Origin: Niastella koreensis GR20-10
GTDB taxonomy: Bacteria > Bacteroidota > Bacteroidia > Chitinophagales > Chitinophagaceae
Length of the DNA: 64,000 bases
Assembly: GCF_000246855.1 (NCBI RefSeq)
Contig: NC_016609.1
Location: 1,364,001 to 1,428,000 of the forward strand
Direction: 5' to 3'
A program made the translations under genes and the position numbers. The notes under the pieces are model-generated. The model did not search any database and was not told where the DNA came from. It was given only the letters and a program-made list of their open reading frames with translations. Below, one piece after another: positions 61,241 through 64,000 of this stretch (positions within the stretch are counted from its first letter, which is position 1; every line of letters starts with the position of its first letter).

Positions 61241-61876
61241 ATGTCTTCGAACGAAAAGGCTGTAGCCGAAAAGTTATTACAAAGTAATGCTATAAAATTA
61301 AATCCCGCGCAACCCTTTACCTGGGCATCGGGGTGGAAGAGTCCGATTTATTGCGACAACCGCCGGGTTCTCTCGTTTCCTTTTATCCGCGATTTCGTAA
61401 AATCTGAAATGTGCAATGTGATCTTTCAGCAGTTTCCCGATGCCGAATTGCTGGCCGGGGTGGCCACGGCCGGAATTCCCTGGGGGGCGATGGCGGCTGA
61501 CCAGCTGAAGTTACCTTATATATATGTACGCCCGAAACCAAAAGAACATGGGTTGGGCAACCAGATCGAAGGATATTTTGAGGCCGGACAAAAAGTGGTG
61601 GTGATCGAAGATCTGATCTCAACCGGAAAAAGCAGTCTGCAGGTGGTGGATGTAATAAAAGCTGCCGGCATGGAGGTGATGGGAATGGTGTCGATTTTTA
61701 ACTACGGATTTCCGGTGGCTGCCCAGAATTTTGAAAAAGCCGGGGTGCCTTACGTGTCGCTGACCAACTACGGTACCCTCATTGAACTGGCGGTTGAAAA
61801 AGGAATTGTGTCGGCCGACCAGCACGATCTTTTAATGGAGTGGCGGAAAGATCCGTCGACCTGGATGAAAAGTTGA
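61241..61876 (+). CDS. pyrE: Orotate phosphoribosyltransferase
   Basis: A 211-residue enzyme turning orotate and PRPP into orotidine monophosphate. The PRPP loop is 'VVVIEDLISTGKSSLQVVDVI'; 'PFTWASGWKSPIYCDNR', 'GVATAGIPWGAMAADQL' and 'YVRPKPKEHGLGNQIEG' (flexible Lys/His loop) are characteristic. All residues for catalysis are visible. It is the third pyrimidine gene of the region, not directly contiguous with pyrB. A word repeat and a strong terminator follow. Confidence 0.95.
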   Translation: MSSNEKAVAEKLLQSNAIKLNPAQPFTWASGWKSPIYCDNRRVLSFPFIRDFVKSEMCNVIFQQFPDAELLAGVATAGIPWGAMAADQLKLPYIYVRPKPKEHGLGNQIEGYFEAGQKVVVIEDLISTGKSSLQVVDVIKAAGMEVMGMVSIFNYGFPVAAQNFEKAGVPYVSLTNYGTLIELAVEKGIVSADQHDLLMEWRKDPSTWMKS

Positions 61877-61930
61877 CCAGTTAACCAGTTGATCAGTTGA
61901 CCTGGTTAACTCGTCACCTGATCAACCCAG
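61871..61930. repeat. GTTGACCAGTTAACCAG word repeat after pyrE
   Basis: AGTTGACCAGTTAACCAGTT / GATCAGTTGACC, then GGTTAACTCGTCACC / TGATCAACCC. The vocabulary is nearly identical to that at 51744-51778, 10 kb away. Confidence 0.72.
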
Positions 61931-61942
61931 CATATTTGAAAT

Positions 61943-61977
61943 AAAAAAAGCTCCCGACAAAATCGGGAGCTTTTTTT
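61943..61977. terminator. Bidirectional terminator after pyrE
   Basis: AAAAAAAGCTCCCGA and TCGGGAGCTTTTTTT pair over 15 bases around CAAAA. It serves pyrE and the convergent HMA gene. Confidence 0.92.
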
Positions 61978-62007
61978 ATTTCAAATTCATTTTGGGTAAT
62001 TAATCAC

Positions 62008-62367
62008 TTACATCCCGCCGCCGCCATCTTCAGTTTTCTTACAACACTTGGGCAGTTTTTTGTAGGCTTCTTCGTCGGCTTTTACATCGTCGGCATCGTA
62101 TCCGGCGTTGGCAATTGCGGCCTTGATATTTTCAGGATTCGTGCGCTCGGCAACGTAGGTAACTTTGGTAACATGATGCTTGAAATCCACGTTGGCTTTC
62201 TGAATTCCATCTTCGCGTTTCAGGTAATCCTCGATGCGTTTTTTGCAACTTTCGCATTGAACGGTTGGCGTTTGAATGGTCACGGTTTGGATTCCTTTCT
62301 TGGCCTGTGCAGAGGCGAAGGTGGTAATTCCAATAACGGCAAATGCCAGTAAAAGTAATTTCTTCAT
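62008..62367 (-). CDS. Secreted heavy-metal-associated (HMA) protein
   Basis: A 119-residue protein with a signal peptide (LLLLAFAVIGITTFASAQ). The HMA fold carries the metal-binding 'TPTVQCESCKKRIEDYL' (C-x-x-C), followed by 'VDFKHHVTKVTYVAERTNPENIKAAIANAGYDAD'. The tail 'LPKCCKKTEDGGGGM' adds two cysteines. A periplasmic copper or zinc carrier is expected. No P-type ATPase gene is near. Single gene. Confidence 0.88.
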   Translation of the reverse strand: MKKLLLLAFAVIGITTFASAQAKKGIQTVTIQTPTVQCESCKKRIEDYLKREDGIQKANVDFKHHVTKVTYVAERTNPENIKAAIANAGYDADDVKADEEAYKKLPKCCKKTEDGGGGM

Positions 62368-63079
62368 ACCACTTGTTTTTTCAAATTTAAATATTTCGGA
62401 TCAGCATTTTCGTTAATTTTTTACCGCCGGTTGCATCCAAAATTGAGCACCGAAATCACCGAAAAATACGATCGCTGATGTGGGAAATTTGCTTCGGTTG
62501 ATCCGGCGCTACAGGGTGGAAAATCGAAAACGGGGCCAAATTTTCGCAGGCGATTGAAAAGTAGCTGACGGACAATCTGACAGAAAAGTGTGAAATTTTA
62601 AAAATTGCTTATTGAGTTACCTGACCCTTACGTGATAAAAAATGGGCATGCTATTTTGATGCAGTCACCGGTTTCCGGTTACCGGTCTCCAGGTTTTATG
62701 GTAGTTGGCTGTTTGAATTTTGTATTCCCGGTAACCGGATACCGCGAACCGGAAACCAGCAACTTTATCATTTTTCGATAATTTTCTATCACCTCAAATT
62801 TCAAAATTTTCAACTCGGCTACTCACCACGGACCATTCACCACTCACCACTCAGGATTGCACTTTTCCAAAAACCGGTCAACAAATGGGGTGGGAATGGG
62901 GGCGGTTTTTTGAAACCACTTTACCGTTTTTTGAAATCTGGCCGATCGTCCGCCCAGGTCGTTTCAACAAAAATTTTGGCGTGGCCCCAAAAAAATCCAA
63001 CGACGTGAAATTTTTTTAAGGGTCGTTTTTGGGGTTAACCACATCTTCCAAAATGCGGAAATAAGAATTTCCAATTTTC
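62368..63079. other. 712-bp gap with ACCGG and CACCACTCACC repeats
   Basis: No gene is seen. At 62667-62755 words ACCGGTTTCCGGTTACCGG and CCCGGTAACCGG / CGAACCGGAAACC face each other as an inverted repeat. At 62820-62858 CACCATTCACCACTCACC words recur (as at 42361-42383). Short runs such as AAATTTTC, AAAATTTTGG and TTTTTTGAAA are frequent. It follows the HMA gene upstream on the minus strand. Confidence 0.45.
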
Positions 63080-63122
63080 GGTAAAAAGTGAATTTCCAGA
63101 AAATGGAAATTCGCTTTTTACC
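63080..63122 (-). terminator. Terminator-like 19-bp hairpin
   Basis: GGTAAAAAGTGAATTTCCA and TGGAAATTCGCTTTTTACC pair (one G-T) around GAAAA. It lies 25 bp after the stop of the LEA-2 lipoprotein gene. It lacks an external U-run, but the stem is long. Confidence 0.65.
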
Positions 63123-63146
63123 ATTTTTCCTGCCTTTTATTACTGC

Positions 63147-63596
63147 TTAGAATTTGATTTTTTGCATGCCTTCGTACCGGATCGGGTAATTAATAAAGAT
63201 GCCGCTGCGGCCAATTTTTGCACTTCCATCCAATTTTATTTTCACGCTGTCCGATCCGGTTGCCAGGGTCTGGATCAACTGCATGGCCGACGCACTCATG
63301 TCAACTTTCAAAACCACCGGCAGCAAAAAGGTGTCTTTTTTCGGAACCTGGATGCTGGAGTCGATGGTCGTCTTTCCGAAAAAATTATTGTTCACGTACA
63401 CATCAACCGACCCGCTTTTCATAGTCACCGGGAACTTGTTCGGATTATAAAATTCTGCATCTGCTCCCACTGTCGATTCCTTCAACCCAAACTTCATGAC
63501 TTTAAAATTTCTAACCCCCAGGTAATTGAATCCGGTTGGCTTGGCACAGGATACTGCCAGGAGGGGTAGGAGCATCCACAAACTCAGTTTTCGCAT
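63147..63596 (-). CDS. LEA type 2 lipoprotein
   Basis: A 149-residue lipoprotein from the ATG at 63596 (MRKLSLWMLLPLLAVSC, lipidated Cys17). The mature part is a LEA_2 domain: 'FNYLGVRNFKVMKFGLKESTVGADAEFYNPNKFPVTMKSGSVDVYVNNNFFGKTTID' with the typical 'N-P-N' turn, followed by 'IQVPKKDTFLLPVVLKVDM'. LEA-2 domains in bacterial lipoproteins are linked to envelope or desiccation stress. Single gene with a hairpin after it. Confidence 0.85.
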   Translation of the reverse strand: MRKLSLWMLLPLLAVSCAKPTGFNYLGVRNFKVMKFGLKESTVGADAEFYNPNKFPVTMKSGSVDVYVNNNFFGKTTIDSSIQVPKKDTFLLPVVLKVDMSASAMQLIQTLATGSDSVKIKLDGSAKIGRSGIFINYPIRYEGMQKIKF

Positions 63597-63891
63597 GTCG
63601 ATGATTTTTAAGCCACAATGTAACGGATAAATTTTTCCGGCCAAAAAAGGATCGTATTTTTAGAATTTTCTTTGCTAATTAGTTTAGATTTAGACACATC
63701 TAAATTGGAAAAAAATGGCAAAAAATGAGCACCAGTATTTTTAGCATGTGTTATTTAAAGTAAAATGTTAATTATAAACTGAATTATACGTTTTAAGTGT
63801 AATTAAAGTTTCAAGTTTTTGATACTCAAAACGAATATTTTGCGGCTAAAAAAGGCCAATCTTAAACAGAATTTTGATAAAGTAGGTATTT
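63597..63891. other. 295-bp divergent spacer
   Basis: A/T-rich space between the LEA-2 lipoprotein and the WbqC-like gene. A near-consensus -7 (TATTTTG at 63836-63842) lies 50 bp before the ATG at 63892, but the -33 element is not at the usual distance. Confidence 0.4.
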
Positions 63892-64000
63892 ATGAAGTTA
63901 TTAGTTGAAAGTCAATATTTTCCGCCAGTTACCTTATTCAGAATGTCAATTCGTTTTTCAAATGTAAATATTGATGTATATGATCCCTGGCGAAAAATGA
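63892..64000 (+). CDS. WbqC-like family protein, partial
   Basis: The first 36 codons are in the window: 'MKLLVESQYFPPVTLFRMSI', then 'RFSNVNIDVYDPWRKM'. The opening 'LLVESQYFPP' and the aromatic, short-strand spacing match the start of WbqC-like proteins, which act in lipid-linked glycan or O-antigen routes and in many Bacteroidota lie near dapB and signal peptidase genes. Only a small part is seen, so the call is tentative. Confidence 0.6.
   Translation, partial: MKLLVESQYFPPVTLFRMSIRFSNVNIDVYDPWRKM

Noticed and set aside
61871..61930. Attachment site or inverted-repeat end of a mobile element
   Set aside because: The repeat words recur at unrelated loci with no transposase between them, so they are better seen as part of the intergenic word-repeat family.
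1..64000. tRNA, rRNA, insertion sequences, prophage
   Set aside because: No cloverleaf, rRNA segment, transposase, integrase or phage structural gene was recognised.

Overview
The window reads as a chromosomal segment of a Bacteroidota bacterium, most likely family Chitinophagaceae (a Niastella/Chitinophaga-like relative). Reasons: a type IX secretion type-B sorting domain, many Bacteroidota-restricted families (DUF4251, DUF5683, DUF5684, DUF4266/DUF3570, SatD with DUF3307), promoters of the form TTG-N19-TAnnTTTG, no consistent Shine-Dalgarno sequences before starts, and a parA-parB-DUF5683-dapB order. I see no rRNA, tRNA, CRISPR array, IS element or prophage. The genus is a guess from style; the phylum is secure.

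Layout. 0-7 kb: secreted or surface proteins (duplicated lipocalin-like protein, T9SS protein), an AraC regulator divergent from an AHSA1/SRPBCC gene whose promoter is packed with dyad operators, a GNAT enzyme, a DUF2306 membrane protein and a YARHG lipoprotein. 7-11 kb: a PAS histidine kinase, a NarL-type regulator and two single-domain signalling ORFs (PAS-only, REC-only). 11.6-18.4 kb: an M48-type metalloprotease gene followed 41 bp later by a 1,828-residue protein with a kinase-like N-terminus, DUF4011/COG1112 SF1 helicase core, Vsr-like nuclease-fold segment and WGR domain. This pair is the best candidate here for an undescribed, possibly anti-phage, system. 18.4-27.4 kb: an orphan kinase, the thioredoxin-DUF4266-DUF3570 operon, SatD/DUF3307 behind a triple dyad operator, ahcY, Rrf2 and an orphan NarL regulator. 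27.8-31 kb: the parA-parB-DUF5683-dapB operon. 31.4-34 kb: metallo-beta-lactamase-fold hydrolase, FMN reductase and metallophosphoesterase. 34.0-35.1 kb: a gene-free kilobase holding an array of TpA-centred A/T tracts phased at exactly 21.0 bp on average, then a strong terminator and a structured element. 35-48.7 kb: a CHASE3 hybrid kinase beside a frameshifted response-regulator remnant, beta-barrels, pgi, threonine aldolase, small membrane proteins and a six-helix kinase. 48.8-64 kb: dienelactone hydrolase, methyltransferase, prfB with its programmed frameshift, a three-gene envelope operon (coiled-coil membrane protein, vWA-like lipoprotein, OmpA-like lipoprotein), a P5C dehydrogenase, pyrimidine genes pyrR, pyrB and pyrE interleaved with coaD, a hotdog thioesterase and a Nudix enzyme, an HMA protein, a LEA-2 lipoprotein and the start of a WbqC-like gene.

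A property of the whole window is that many intergenic spaces carry degenerate 'word' repeats: 7-12-nt units in loose tandem, often with the reverse-complement vocabulary on the far side of a terminator. Each locus has its own vocabulary and some vocabularies recur at unlinked loci. These, the phased A/T array and the two dyad-operator clusters are the main non-coding structures that ordinary gene annotation does not explain.
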